Positions 1 to 9,001 are shown, counted from the first letter of the stretch. The stretch is DNA of 64,000 nt from Saccharibacter floricola DSM 15669 (GCF_000378165.1 NZ_KB899334.1:248001-312000), one strand, 5' to 3'. Translations and numbers: made by a program. The notes: generated by a model not told the origin, from the letters alone.

Positions 1-328
1 AGATAGCACCATCAAGCACGCGCAGGGAGCGATTAACTTCAATGTTAAAGTCAATATGGCCTGGGGTGTCGATGATGTTGATGCGGTTGTCGTTCCACTC
101 ACAGGTCACGGCAGCGGAGGTAATCGTAATACCGCGCTCACGCTCCTGAGCCATATAGTCGGTCGTGGTGTTACCGTCATGCACTTCACCAATGCGGTGA
201 GACATACCGGTATAATACAACATACGCTCAGTCGTCGTGGTTTTACCCGCATCAATATGCGCTGTAATACCAATGTTGCGAATCTTTGAGAGAGCGGACT
301 TCGCGCTCTGGACGCTATCGTCGGTCAC
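1..328 (-). CDS. Elongation factor G-type GTPase, N-terminal part (runs off the window)
   Basis: The first 109 codons of a translational GTPase on the minus strand; the rest lies beyond base 1. The P-loop AHIDAGKTT is at about residues 23-31, the switch I motif QERERGIT at about 63-70 and the G3 motif DTPGHIDF near 93-100. The start is GTG at 328 with GGAGG about five bases upstream. The stretch [16 protein letters not shown] resembles the EF-G2/GFM2 type more than canonical EF-G, which usually has a D-W-M-E-Q-E-Q-E form there. Ribosome translocation or ribosome recycling are both possible, so I give no symbol. No rpsL, rpsG or tuf gene follows upstream; rpmB does. Confidence 0.85.
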   Translation of the reverse strand, partial: MTDDSVQSAKSALSKIRNIGITAHIDAGKTTTTERMLYYTGMSHRIGEVHDGNTTTDYMAQERERGITITSAAVTCEWNDNRINIIDTPGHIDFNIEVNRSLRVLDGAI

Positions 329-442
329 GGAAAACCTCCAAAATGCAAGGAAAGGTGTTCCAGTCTAACTGAAACACCTCATCAAACCCTGTTTTTCCTT
401 AGGGTTCTATCTCTTTCTGGCAGGGTTCCCCCAGAAGAAGAC

Positions 443-462
443 GGCCCTGTGTTACGAGGGCC
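443..462 (-). terminator. Hairpin just downstream of rpmB
   Basis: GGCCCT and AGGGCC form a perfect 6-bp stem with an 8-base loop, 10 bases past the rpmB stop on the minus strand. No clear U tract follows, so it may be a weak terminator or an RNA 3' end stabiliser. Confidence 0.4.
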
Positions 463-472
463 TCACCCGGCC

Positions 473-775
473 TCAACCTTGTTGAGCAGCCTTACGTTCC
501 TGCACCCGAAGAATGCGACGCTTGATCACCAAAGCTTCCGGAGGAAGCTTACGGTTTGGTGTCCCTAACAGGAACGAATCAAGCCCACCATTATGCTCAA
601 CCGTGCGAATGCCATTGGTCGTCAAACGCATACGAATTGGTGCTCCGAGAATATCGGAAAGCAGAGTGGTTTCCTGCAAATTAGGCAGAAAACGACGACG
701 GGTTTTGTTGTGGGCGTGGCTGACGTTGTTGCCCGTCAGCACCCCTTTGCCCGTGACATGGCAACGGCGAGACAT
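473..775 (-). CDS. rpmB: 50S ribosomal protein L28
   Basis: A 100-residue L28 starting [11 protein letters not shown], the usual N-terminus of the family. L28 is a component of the large ribosomal subunit. The frame stays open to 901, but the ATG at 775 has a GAGGAAG ribosome binding site and matches the family start, so the longer reading is rejected. The gene appears monocistronic, with about 140 bases separating it from the GTPase gene downstream and about 280 bases from the plus-strand esterase. Confidence 0.97.
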   Translation of the reverse strand: MSRRCHVTGKGVLTGNNVSHAHNKTRRRFLPNLQETTLLSDILGAPIRMRLTTNGIRTVEHNGGLDSFLLGTPNRKLPPEALVIKRRILRVQERKAAQQG

Positions 776-1052
776 AGAACTTCCTCGATGCTGTGATACG
801 TAGGGCTGCAAGACCCCGACGTGTTCCGTAAATAAGGTGGGCTTATGGCTGACGCGAATGGAAACGTCAAGCCTTTCTGCCCTTTTCATCTGGCAGAACA
901 ACAGCCCGCCCCCCCTCTAAACCGGAAACACCTAGGATGGAACCCCTCTCCCGCCTTATGACCAACAATTCCTGCTTCTTTTCGTAATATTTTCCATGTA
1001 CAGCGCTATGAGGAAGAAAATAATGTGAAACACACCATGATAAGCCCCTCCT

Positions 1053-2033
1053 ATGGAAACATCTGCTGTCTCAAACGTCATCTACTCAAAGATACCTTAC
1101 AGGAGACGTTCTTTCCTAAAAAAAGGCCTCTTAGGTGCTGCGTTAGTCTCTTCTTCACGTCATCACGCTTGCGCAGCACTCCTTCCTTCACAGCTAGCCC
1201 CACTCTGGCCGCCAGTTGCTTTCAGCAATGAGAACAGCCTTCACCCATGGCATCTCTCAAAAAATGGCGCCCTCTCTGCCATAAGAGCACCAGCCTTGAA
1301 CGTATTCCACCCAGCACAGGCAAATGGAACTGTCATATTGATTGCCGCTGGGGGAGGGTACCAGCGTATCGGTATCGCCCATGAAGCCCTTCCTGCTGTC
1401 CGTTGGCTCACATCACTGGGCATCACCGCCTGTGTCCTCATTTACCGCCTACCACGTGAGAGCTGCCCTCACGCCCCCTCAGTCCCTTTTGAGGACGCAC
1501 AGCGTGCTGTTCATCTCATTCGCACCAATCAGATAGGCTGCAACTTTACACCTTCCATAGTCGGCGCTCTTGGCTTCTCCGCAGGAGGGCACCTTCTCGG
1601 CATACAAGGACTTCACCCCGACCTAAACGGCTCACCCACCCCTTCTACTCACCAGATTCTTAAAGACCAGCTTGATATAATGATGCTTCTATATCCTGTA
1701 GTCAGTTTTGAGCCGCCTTTCCGCACAACAAGAGCCAGCCTTAATCTCATCGGCCCTCATCCAACAGAAACGGAGCGCCGGCGTTGGTCACTCCCCTCTT
1801 ATTGCCATCCCAATGCGCCACCTCTCTTCATCGCCCACGCATACGATGACCCTATTGTAGAACCACAACAAGCTGCACTTTTAGAAAGGCATTATATCGC
1901 AAACCAATGTCCCGTAGAGCGACATCTCTTCTCCATCGGCGGGCATGGTTTTGCTCTTGGCTTGCCTCAGACCCCACCCCACGCATGGCCTCACTTAGCG
2001 GAACAATGGATGAAGAAAAACAATGCTCTTTAG
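1053..2033 (+). CDS. Exported alpha/beta hydrolase (esterase, acetyl-xylan esterase-like)
   Basis: A 326-residue alpha/beta hydrolase. The N-terminus has a twin-arginine-type motif RRRSFLKKG followed by a short hydrophobic segment (residues about 17-42), suggesting export by Tat. The oxyanion motif is near IAAGGGYQRIG, the nucleophile elbow is GFSAGGH, the likely catalytic acid is in HAYDDPIVEP and the histidine is in GGHGFALG. This arrangement is typical of the BD-FAE/acetyl-xylan esterase branch, which removes acyl groups from sugars. The substrate cannot be told from sequence. A hairpin directly follows the stop codon. Confidence 0.8.
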   Translation: METSAVSNVIYSKIPYRRRSFLKKGLLGAALVSSSRHHACAALLPSQLAPLWPPVAFSNENSLHPWHLSKNGALSAIRAPALNVFHPAQANGTVILIAAGGGYQRIGIAHEALPAVRWLTSLGITACVLIYRLPRESCPHAPSVPFEDAQRAVHLIRTNQIGCNFTPSIVGALGFSAGGHLLGIQGLHPDLNGSPTPSTHQILKDQLDIMMLLYPVVSFEPPFRTTRASLNLIGPHPTETERRRWSLPSYCHPNAPPLFIAHAYDDPIVEPQQAALLERHYIANQCPVERHLFSIGGHGFALGLPQTPPHAWPHLAEQWMKKNNAL

Positions 2034-2034
2034 C

Positions 2035-2061
2035 CTCTCACAAATGAGTGAGAGCAGCCTT
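2035..2061 (+). terminator. Hairpin after the esterase gene
   Basis: CTCTCAC and GTGAGAG form a 7-bp perfect stem with a 6-base loop, two bases past the stop codon. A short T4 tract lies a few bases later. A second inverted repeat (TGCTCTGC at 2070-2077 and GCAGAGCA at 2099-2106) follows in the leader of the Nudix gene. Confidence 0.5.
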
Positions 2062-2135
2062 TTACACAATGCTCTGCTCAGAAACAGGGTGGATTTACGC
2101 AGAGCAGCACGCCACTATACACAGCATTAGAAATT

Positions 2136-3044
2136 ATGTTGTCGCTATTAACATCATGCGAGAGATTAAAAGTGCCCACCAACCTTTCTTCACCGATCCT
2201 TCCCTTTTTGCGCTGCATTGAACGTTGCCATAACGCCTCTCTCCCCCAAGGGCGCCTTCCTTTTTATTATGGAGAGACCATTATTGGCTGGCTCGACCCC
2301 CGCCTTCTTTCTGCTCTCAAAACCTCCCTTTCTCCTGACACAATCACCATTACTCCCGATCACATTTCTCTCAACAAAGGGGAATTTCTACGCGACATCA
2401 GTCGCTCTTTGGCTGAGCAACAATGCTATCGACCTTTTAATGAATGGTTTGACGTTACGATGCCGGAAGGTAAAACCATTGGGCAAGTTGACCGTGGCCT
2501 TATCCCGCTTTGTGGATTTGAGGCAGCAGGCGTCCACCTCAACGGCATTGTCAAAAAAGGTGAGCAACTTTTCTTATGGGTTGCCAAGCGCAGCAAGCAT
2601 AAACGCCTTGACCCTGGAAAGCTTGATCACCTCGTAGCGGGAGGTATGAGTAGCGGCCTTACTCCCGCAGAAACTGTTGTTAAAGAGGCTGGTGAAGAAG
2701 CTGCCATCCCCTCTGAACTCGCTCGTACAGCCCACCATGTCAGCACGCTACGCTATGCGATGATCCGCCCTGAGGGACTCCGTCGTGACCGCCTTTATTG
2801 TTACGACCTATTTCTCTCAGAAGAGTTCCAACCACGTGCGGCCGATGGCGAGGTCGAAAGTTTTCACTTAATGCCTCTTCAGGAGGTCTTTCATCTTGTT
2901 CAAAAAGAAGATCAGTTTAAATTTAATGTTAACCTTGTCCTTATAGATCTCTTTATCCGCTACCATCTTTTCGCTTCTTCAGATGAAGCGATCCTCTCAG
3001 AAGCCCTTTATCATCCACATTTAAAGCCCCGTCCGTCCAAATAA
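2136..3044 (+). CDS. Nudix hydrolase with N-terminal DUF4743 domain (TNR3-like)
   Basis: A 302-residue protein. Residues about 25-120 match the DUF4743 N-terminal region (FLRCIERCHNA, YYGETIIGWLDP). The Nudix box is in the C-terminal half around GGMSSGLTPAET and KEAGEEAAIP. Its first half is well conserved, and lysine replaces the consensus arginine of the REUxEE core. Homologues in yeast (the C-terminal part of TNR3 and YJR142W) and bacteria act on oxidised thiamine diphosphate derivatives; transfer of that activity here is inference. The ATG at 2136 has no strong ribosome binding site. It stands alone between the esterase and the permease. Confidence 0.85.
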   Translation: MLSLLTSCERLKVPTNLSSPILPFLRCIERCHNASLPQGRLPFYYGETIIGWLDPRLLSALKTSLSPDTITITPDHISLNKGEFLRDISRSLAEQQCYRPFNEWFDVTMPEGKTIGQVDRGLIPLCGFEAAGVHLNGIVKKGEQLFLWVAKRSKHKRLDPGKLDHLVAGGMSSGLTPAETVVKEAGEEAAIPSELARTAHHVSTLRYAMIRPEGLRRDRLYCYDLFLSEEFQPRAADGEVESFHLMPLQEVFHLVQKEDQFKFNVNLVLIDLFIRYHLFASSDEAILSEALYHPHLKPRPSK

Positions 3045-3165
3045 GTAACATGACATCTTTATTATTTCCTTTTTCTGGTTTTATTGTCTTTCGAGAAAGG
3101 TTTTCTCCTGTAATAGAGGGTACTATCACCTAGTCATCTTTTTCACAGGCTGAGGTTAATTATTA

Positions 3166-4296
3166 ATGACAGATAAACATCCTTCTCCTGAGAGAAGCAG
3201 TATCCGGCTGCCCACCCCTTCGGGCACCCTTCAGCGTCGCGCGCGTGGGTTTCTTGCCCTGTTCTTTATTCTTGCAGGTCTTATTACACTCCGTAATTTT
3301 ATACCTGCTTTGATGTGGGGTGGCGTCTTCGCCATTGCCTTATGGCCGCTCTACTGCCGCTGTGAAAACCGCTTTGGGCGTTCTGTTTGGCTGCCCTGCA
3401 TCTTTACGGCAGTCTTAGCTCTCATTTTTATGCTGCCTGTAACCTTCATTGGCTACAAAGTCGTTGATGAGCTCCAAAATGCACTCCATTGGTTTAACGA
3501 TATTCTTCATTCCGGCTTAGCAGAGCCTCAATGGATTAACCATCTTCCCATCGGAGCTGCACAAGCACATAAGCTTTGGCAAGCTCACCTTGCACAGCCG
3601 CAACAAATCCAAGAACTCCTTGATTCAGTTGGGCTTAATTTCAGCAAGGGCCTGAGCATGACCCACCAAGTCGGCTCGCAAGTTGCGCCCCTAGTTCATC
3701 GGGTCATTTTGTTCTTTTTCTCATTTTTAACACTGTTCTTCCTGCTTAAAGATGGGCACAGCATTAAAGATAAATGCTTAAAAAGTTCGCACCGCCTTTT
3801 CGGCTCACAAGGAGAAACCTTAGCACGTCAGATTATTGCGTCTATTCACGGCTCTGTTTCAGGTCTTGTGCTTGTCGGACTCGGTGAGGGATTTGTTATG
3901 GGCATCGCCTATGTCCTCGCAGGAGCGCCACAGCCTATCATCTTTGGTCTTGGGACAGCTATTGCAGCTATGGTTCCCATGCTCGGCTGGATCGCCGTCA
4001 CCATTGTTGTGCTGCTTATGATCGCCACAAAAAGCAGCATGCTGGCCGCAATTGCCGTCTGGATTGTCGGGGCTATTGTTCTTTTTGTTGCCGACCATTT
4101 CATTCGTCCCTTCCTTATCGGCGGAACGACGAAAGTACCCTTTTTATGGGTTCTTCTCGGCATCTTTGGTGGTGCCGAAACGTGGCATCTTCTTGGACTA
4201 TTCGTCGGGCCTGCGATCATGGCCGCTTTACACTTGCTCTGGGATATTTGGACGGAAAGTCCAACGAGCAAAAACAACATTGTAAAGGAAAAATAA
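3166..4296 (+). CDS. AI-2E family transporter (UPF0118/PerM-like permease)
   Basis: A 376-residue polytopic membrane protein. Hydrophobic pairs occur at about residues 28-60 and 75-100, with a long hydrophilic loop at about 100-170 and a cluster of membrane segments from 180 to 365. This is the usual AI-2E/PerM layout. Family members export autoinducer-2 or act as Na+/H+ antiporters, so the substrate is unknown. The start ATG has GAGG about ten bases upstream. The gene ends eight bases before the encoded CCA of a convergent tRNA-Pro. Confidence 0.88.
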   Translation: MTDKHPSPERSSIRLPTPSGTLQRRARGFLALFFILAGLITLRNFIPALMWGGVFAIALWPLYCRCENRFGRSVWLPCIFTAVLALIFMLPVTFIGYKVVDELQNALHWFNDILHSGLAEPQWINHLPIGAAQAHKLWQAHLAQPQQIQELLDSVGLNFSKGLSMTHQVGSQVAPLVHRVILFFFSFLTLFFLLKDGHSIKDKCLKSSHRLFGSQGETLARQIIASIHGSVSGLVLVGLGEGFVMGIAYVLAGAPQPIIFGLGTAIAAMVPMLGWIAVTIVVLLMIATKSSMLAAIAVWIVGAIVLFVADHFIRPFLIGGTTKVPFLWVLLGIFGGAETWHLLGLFVGPAIMAALHLLWDIWTESPTSKNNIVKEK

Positions 4297-4304
4297 CCGC
4301 AGGA

Positions 4305-4381
4305 TGGTCGGGCAGGCGGGATTCGAACCCACGACCCCCAGTCCCCCAGACTGATGCGCTACCAGGCTGCGCTACTGCCCG
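4305..4381 (-). tRNA. tRNA-Pro, anticodon GGG
   Basis: A 77-base cloverleaf on the minus strand. The acceptor stem CGGGCAG pairs with CTGCCCG, followed by discriminator A and an encoded CCA (4305-4307). The TpsiC arm holds GGTTCGAATCC. The anticodon stem TCAGT/ACTGG encloses the loop CTGGGGG, which places GGG at positions 34-36, reading CCC/CCU proline codons. Confidence 0.96.
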
Positions 4382-4408
4382 CCCTGCGGTAAAATTGTCT
4401 TTAGCAAT

Positions 4409-4435
4409 CTCAGCCCATCTCTGCAATGGGCTGAG
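4409..4435 (-). terminator. Strong hairpin between the merR-like gene and tRNA-Pro
   Basis: CTCAGCCCAT and ATGGGCTGAG form a perfect 10-bp stem with a 7-base loop, 16 bases after the stop of the MerR gene on the minus strand. Only a diffuse AT-rich stretch follows. It probably ends the yceD-to-merR operon and separates it from tRNA-Pro. Confidence 0.6.
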
Positions 4436-4450
4436 GGGCAATATTTCTTC

Positions 4451-6001
4451 TCAGAACGACAAAACTTTTCGTATCGCTTGAACTTCTCCTAAAAGATCAC
4501 GCAATCCATTTTTCAAGCGTGTGACTTCTTCCTTCCCTTGGCGTGCCTCACCCTCATAAGAAACGCCCTGCTGGACTTTTTGTTCCAAGCCATCCTTTTC
4601 TTTCTCAAGCTGCTCTAATTGCTTACGGAGGTCATTCTCCACACCACTCTCTTTTTGTGCAGCGTTAAGCGATTGACGCAACTCCTCATTATCTCTTTCT
4701 AGTTTTTGAAGCGCTACCACAGCCTCTTCTAGTTTTTCTAGATACTGCTTGTTCTCACTCTCGGCTTTATCTAAACGCCCCTGCAAGATCTCAGCCTGCC
4801 CCTTTTCAGCTTGGGCAGCATTCTCTCTTTCTTTTTTTAAGCTTTCAAACTGCTCCAAAGAGCGTTTAGCTCTCTCAAGCTCCTCTTGCAGAGTCGTCTT
4901 TTCAGTTTCTAACTCAGAAGACCGTGTCTGCTCACTTTCATATTGAAAACGAATCTTCTCAAATTCTTCCACTTTCTCACTTAAAGCAGCATGATCTTTC
5001 TCAAAAAGAGAGACTTTTTCCTGTAAACGAACCTTCTCTTCTTCAACCTCTGCTAAATGCAAGAAGAGCTCTTCATCTTGTTCTTGAGCTGTTTTGAGCT
5101 TTTTAAGCTCAGAATGCAGATTTTCATTTTCTTCCACATAGCGCTGAGCGTCACTTCGTGCTCGCTCACTCTCTTCCAACTTACGCGCCAGTTCCGACTG
5201 CTCAGCCGTTAAGGATTCAATCTGCTTACGGTAATCTTCTGAAGCCGTTTGAGATGCCTTCGCCTGCTCTAGCTCTGACGTTAAGCGTTCATGCTCTTCT
5301 TGCAAAGTTTTATAAGCATGTTGCGCCTTCTCCTGTTGCTCAACATCTTCTTGCAAACGCACATTTTCAGCTTCAACCTCTGCAAGGCGCGTCTTCGCGT
5401 GCTGATAAGCCTGCTGCTCTGCTTCGACTTCCTTAAGCTTCTGCACGAGAGCGTCATGCTCTTCTTTGAGCCGATCACGCTCTATCGTTGCGTTCTTTTC
5501 CGTCCTCATTTGTTCCTGAAGACGCGCATTTTCCTGCCCTAAAACCGTAACAGTATTAGAAAGCTCTTTCTGAAGCTCTTGTAATCTTTCCTCTGCCGTA
5601 GCAACAGCCTCACGCTCAGTCTCCGCTTGGCGGCGCAGCTGCGTGTTTTCCTCTGTTAACGCAGAAAGACGCTTTTCCCATTCATCCTGAAGAGCTTTTT
5701 GGCGCTCTCGCTCTTCTTGTGAAACCGCCTCATCTCCCGATGCTCGCTCGGGAGAGGCAACAAGTCCTTCCGCCTGCAACGCAGCCATCACCTCATGGCT
5801 CTTACAATCTTCTTTATAGAGAAGCTCTGAAATACGACGAATTAAGACAATGTCATCGGGCTGATAATAACGCTGACCATCACTCTCCCTTGTAGAGTGA
5901 AACACCGGATACAAATTCTCCCACGACCGCAAACGGTACGGCGGTACACCCAACTCCTCCGCGACAGTCGGAAGAGACAGTTTCTGCTGGGACGTGGTCA
6001 T
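4451..6001 (-). CDS. MerR-type HTH protein with a very long coiled coil
   Basis: A 516-residue protein in three parts. Residues about 8-77 are a MerR winged helix-turn-helix (LPTVAEELGVPPYRLRSWE, then QRYYQPDDIVLIRRI). Residues about 85-490 are almost pure heptad coiled coil, rich in E, K, Q and L, with no proline. The last 24 residues (LRDLLGEVQAIRKVL) resemble the C-terminal helix of the short MerR protein found next to ihfA in many alphaproteobacteria. Those relatives are usually under 250 residues, so the middle looks like an expansion. It lies 19 bases after ihfA in the same operon. It may regulate transcription, or organise DNA or a scaffold; the function is unknown. Confidence 0.85.
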   Translation of the reverse strand: MTTSQQKLSLPTVAEELGVPPYRLRSWENLYPVFHSTRESDGQRYYQPDDIVLIRRISELLYKEDCKSHEVMAALQAEGLVASPERASGDEAVSQEERERQKALQDEWEKRLSALTEENTQLRRQAETEREAVATAEERLQELQKELSNTVTVLGQENARLQEQMRTEKNATIERDRLKEEHDALVQKLKEVEAEQQAYQHAKTRLAEVEAENVRLQEDVEQQEKAQHAYKTLQEEHERLTSELEQAKASQTASEDYRKQIESLTAEQSELARKLEESERARSDAQRYVEENENLHSELKKLKTAQEQDEELFLHLAEVEEEKVRLQEKVSLFEKDHAALSEKVEEFEKIRFQYESEQTRSSELETEKTTLQEELERAKRSLEQFESLKKERENAAQAEKGQAEILQGRLDKAESENKQYLEKLEEAVVALQKLERDNEELRQSLNAAQKESGVENDLRKQLEQLEKEKDGLEQKVQQGVSYEGEARQGKEEVTRLKNGLRDLLGEVQAIRKVLSF

Positions 6002-6020
6002 GACTATTTACCCTTGTCAT

Positions 6021-6308
6021 CTACTCGCTATTGACAATATCGCGCAAAAGGCGTGACGGTCGGAAATAAGGAACACGTCGCGCTGAGATCAGAGCCTCTT
6101 GGCCCGTCAAAGGATTACGCCCTATTCGGGTCGTTTTCTCACGGACGCCAAAAGTACCAAAACCGCTCAGCTTCAAGCCTTCTCCTTGTTCCAGCGTCTG
6201 AGCAAAAAGCTCAAGCATCTGCTCAAGGAAAGCCATAGCCTCCTGACGAGAAAAGTCATTCTTTTTCTGCAGAAGGTCGACAAGGTCTGCGCGCGTAATC
6301 GTATCCAT
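6021..6308 (-). CDS. ihfA: Integration host factor subunit alpha
   Basis: A 95-residue HU/IHF family protein starting MDTITRADLVDLL. The signature GFGTFGVREK and the DNA-minor-groove arm around GRNPLTGQEALISARRVPYFRPS are intact. It pairs with IhfB (encoded at 15522-15830) to bend DNA at specific sites. The acidic-poor N-terminus and the ARRVPYFRPS block fit the alpha rather than the beta subunit. It sits between fabH and the MerR-like gene, the common alphaproteobacterial order. Confidence 0.95.
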   Translation of the reverse strand: MDTITRADLVDLLQKKNDFSRQEAMAFLEQMLELFAQTLEQGEGLKLSGFGTFGVREKTTRIGRNPLTGQEALISARRVPYFRPSRLLRDIVNSE

Positions 6309-6379
6309 ATAATACGGGTATCACGCTAACCATGACAGTCAAGTTCACAACGCAGTGAAGAGAACGTAACGCCCCTATT

Positions 6380-7381
6380 TTATAGACGGATAAGAGCTGA
6401 ACCCCATGTCAGCCCGCCACCAAGAGCTTCCATTAAAATAAGGTCATTTTCTTTAATGCGCCCATCTTTAACAGCTTCATTCAGCGCCAAGGGGATAGAA
6501 GCCGCGGACGTATTGGCATGACGATCAACGGTCACGACGACTCGTTCAGGCGGGAGGGCAAGACGTTTTGCCATCCCATCAATAATCCGTAGGTTTGCCT
6601 GATGAGGAACAAGCCATTGGACATCGTTTCCGTTAAGTCCCTGCTCTTCCAAAGCTTCATCTACGGCAGCTGCTAAATGCACGATAGCGTGGCGAAAAAC
6701 TTCACGGCCATTCATCTTAAGCGCAACGTCACCCGTTGCGCAGCCGACAGCACCATTAACGTAAAGTAGGTCTCCAAGCCGTCCATCCGCATGTAAGTGC
6801 GTGGATAGGATTCCCTCTCCATCACGTGCACCAGCTTCTAACACAACAGCGCCAGCGCCATCCCCAAACAGCACGCACGTTGAACGGTCTGTCCAATCAA
6901 GCAGGCGAGAGAAAACCTCAACGCCGATGACAATGATGCGCTTTGCTTGGCCAGAGCGTATCATCGCATCAGCCGTTGCAATAGCATAAATGAAGCCAGA
7001 GCACGCTGCGCTCACATCAAAACCAAAACCGCGCTCCATGCCTAATGCGGCTTGTACGCGCACAGCAACGGAAGGAAACACTTGGTCAGGTGTAGAGGTC
7101 GCCACGATAATTGCATCAATATCTGATGCCTCAACGGCAGCATGACCTAATGCAGCCTGAGCAGCCTCTGTTGCAAGAGAGACGGCATTCTCATCACCCG
7201 AAGCAATATGTCGTTGTCCGATCCCAGTGCGGGTGCGAATCCACTCATCTGACGTATCAAGACGCTCTGCGAGGTCATTATTTGTAACAACCTGTTGAGG
7301 CAATGCCCCACCAACCCCGGTGAGACGGCTTCTAAAAGCAAGCTGAGGCATAATTGAATCGGACGGCATAGCGTTTGTCAC
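6380..7381 (-). CDS. fabH: 3-oxoacyl-[acyl-carrier-protein] synthase III
   Basis: A 333-residue FabH, which condenses acetyl-CoA with malonyl-ACP to start fatty acid synthesis. The catalytic triad is visible: Cys127 in SAACSGF, His260 in VPHQANLRI and Asn290 in HANTSAAS. The GTG at 7381 overlaps the plsX stop codon (GTGA) and has AAGGA five bases upstream, so translation is probably coupled; an ATG four codons later is an alternative. It belongs to the yceD-rpmF-plsX-fabH-ihfA operon, linking fatty acid start and phospholipid synthesis. Confidence 0.97.
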   Translation of the reverse strand: MTNAMPSDSIMPQLAFRSRLTGVGGALPQQVVTNNDLAERLDTSDEWIRTRTGIGQRHIASGDENAVSLATEAAQAALGHAAVEASDIDAIIVATSTPDQVFPSVAVRVQAALGMERGFGFDVSAACSGFIYAIATADAMIRSGQAKRIIVIGVEVFSRLLDWTDRSTCVLFGDGAGAVVLEAGARDGEGILSTHLHADGRLGDLLYVNGAVGCATGDVALKMNGREVFRHAIVHLAAAVDEALEEQGLNGNDVQWLVPHQANLRIIDGMAKRLALPPERVVVTVDRHANTSAASIPLALNEAVKDGRIKENDLILMEALGGGLTWGSALIRL

Positions 7382-8481
7382 TCTGATCCTTTTGTCCCAA
7401 CGGCAGGTTGCAACATTCCGAGTTGTTCCAATCGATGACGAATTTTTGCATTGAGATCATTGGCCACAGCATCAACAGCGACGTCAACCGCTGAAGCAAA
7501 TCCTTCAGCATCAGCACCACCATGTGATTTCACAACGACGCCGTTCAAGCCAACGAAAACAGCACCATTGTAGCGGCGTGGATCAATCCATTCACGCATA
7601 CGCTCTAGGCCCGGCTTTACGAGCAAATAGCCAAGCTTTGTTACAAAATTTGTTTGGAAGACATTTTTTAGAAGACCAAAAGCGAGCTTTAACGCCCCTT
7701 CTCCTGTCTTCAAGGCAACATTTCCGGTGAAACCATCCGTCACAACAACATCTGTGCGTCCACCAGTAATGTCATGACCTTCAACGAAGCCTACAAAACG
7801 GTCACTCAGCACACTATCACGCAATTTCTCAGCGGCCTGGCGGAGACGTTCGTCCCCTTTAAGTTCCTCTGCGCCAACATTGAGCAATCCGATTGTCGGG
7901 CTTTCTAAGCTCAACGCTGCCTGCGCAAAAGCTTCACCCATAATCGCAAACTCAACGAGATTACGCGCGTCACAAGCAATGTTAGCCCCTAAATCCAGCA
8001 TCACAACATCCCCACGAGCTGAAGGCTGAACAGCCGTCATAGCGGGGCGTGAAATACCTGGAAGGACTTTAACGATAATTTTCGCGAGTGCTAACATAGC
8101 GCCGCTATTGCCAGCAGACACCACACCACACGCCTCACCAGACGCGACAGCTTCCATACAGAGCCGCATTGATGAATGCCTTACCCGCAGTGCGGCTGTC
8201 GGCTTCATATCCATCGGAATAGAATCAGGAGTGTGGCGTATCGTGCAAATACTGGCCGCTTTAGGGAAACGTTTCAGCCCCTCTTTCAGGACAGCTTCAT
8301 CTCCCACCAAAAGCATACGGCTTTCGGGATGCCGAATAGCCGCTATCTCTAGCCCTGCCAACACAATATCTGGGGCATTATCTCCCCCCATGGCATCAAC
8401 TGCCAAGGTGTACGGAAGGGGAAATGTCTCTCCCGCCTCGCTGACACCATCCCCTGTCTCAACGACAGACGCTTCTGTCAT
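7378..8481 (-). CDS. plsX: Phosphate acyltransferase PlsX
   Basis: PlsX makes acyl-phosphate from acyl-ACP for phospholipid synthesis. The family start motif LAVDAMGGDNAPDIVLAG lies near residue 26 when the ATG at 8481 is used, giving 367 residues. The open frame extends to a TTG at 8568, but those 29 extra residues have no family support and overlap a hairpin in the rpmF-plsX gap. Other conserved blocks include SAGNSGAMLALA and DGFTGNVALKTGEG. It overlaps fabH by four bases. Confidence 0.95.
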   Translation of the reverse strand: MTEASVVETGDGVSEAGETFPLPYTLAVDAMGGDNAPDIVLAGLEIAAIRHPESRMLLVGDEAVLKEGLKRFPKAASICTIRHTPDSIPMDMKPTAALRVRHSSMRLCMEAVASGEACGVVSAGNSGAMLALAKIIVKVLPGISRPAMTAVQPSARGDVVMLDLGANIACDARNLVEFAIMGEAFAQAALSLESPTIGLLNVGAEELKGDERLRQAAEKLRDSVLSDRFVGFVEGHDITGGRTDVVVTDGFTGNVALKTGEGALKLAFGLLKNVFQTNFVTKLGYLLVKPGLERMREWIDPRRYNGAVFVGLNGVVVKSHGGADAEGFASAVDVAVDAVANDLNAKIRHRLEQLGMLQPAVGTKGSE

Positions 8482-8537
8482 GAATGCGGCCCCCAGATCT
8501 TCACAGAGCTTAGAATACAAATCGTTTAAAACACGAC

Positions 8538-8560
8538 CACCCCGGGAAACTCCCGAGGTG
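8538..8560 (-). other. Hairpin in the rpmF-plsX gap
   Basis: CACCCCGGG and CCCGAGGTG pair over nine positions with one mismatch around a 5-base loop. It lies between the rpmF stop (8577) and the plsX start (8481) and has no U tract. It could lower expression of the enzyme genes relative to the abundant ribosomal protein by attenuation or RNA processing. Confidence 0.4.
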
Positions 8561-8576
8561 TGGCGCAAAAAATATT

Positions 8577-8783
8577 TTAAGCGCGAACAGCTGTTTTAAG
8601 AGCTCTACCTTCAGTGCTCACAACTTCACGCCCATCGTAATGACCGCAATGGCTGCATACGTGGTGGGGACGCTTCACCTCACCGCAATTAGCGCATTCA
8701 GCATGCGCTTCAACACGGAGAGCGTCGTGACTGCGGCGCATGCCACGACGGGACGGCGTAGTCTTTCTCTTAGGGACGGCCAT
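8577..8783 (-). CDS. rpmF: 50S ribosomal protein L32
   Basis: A 68-residue L32 starting [20 protein letters not shown]. Two CxxC pairs (CANC and CSHC) can bind zinc, so this is the zinc-ribbon form of L32. The frame is open further upstream, but MAVPK is the family start. It lies between yceD and plsX, the near-universal order in proteobacteria. Confidence 0.97.
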   Translation of the reverse strand: MAVPKRKTTPSRRGMRRSHDALRVEAHAECANCGEVKRPHHVCSHCGHYDGREVVSTEGRALKTAVRA

Positions 8784-9001
8784 GGTTTTCTGCCTCTTAC
8801 TGGTTTGGCGTAACCGGCCCGTAACTCTTGCACGATGCAACAGCACGAGCATGGAAACTTTTCTACACGTCAGCACCGCCGATAGACACGGTGTTCAAGC
8901 GGGGGGCTCTAGCAGACGCGACAAGAATTCGCAAGCGACTAGACACCTCTGACCCATTTTGTTCGCGCTACAATATCAAAAAAGATGCCCTTATTCTACT
9001 C

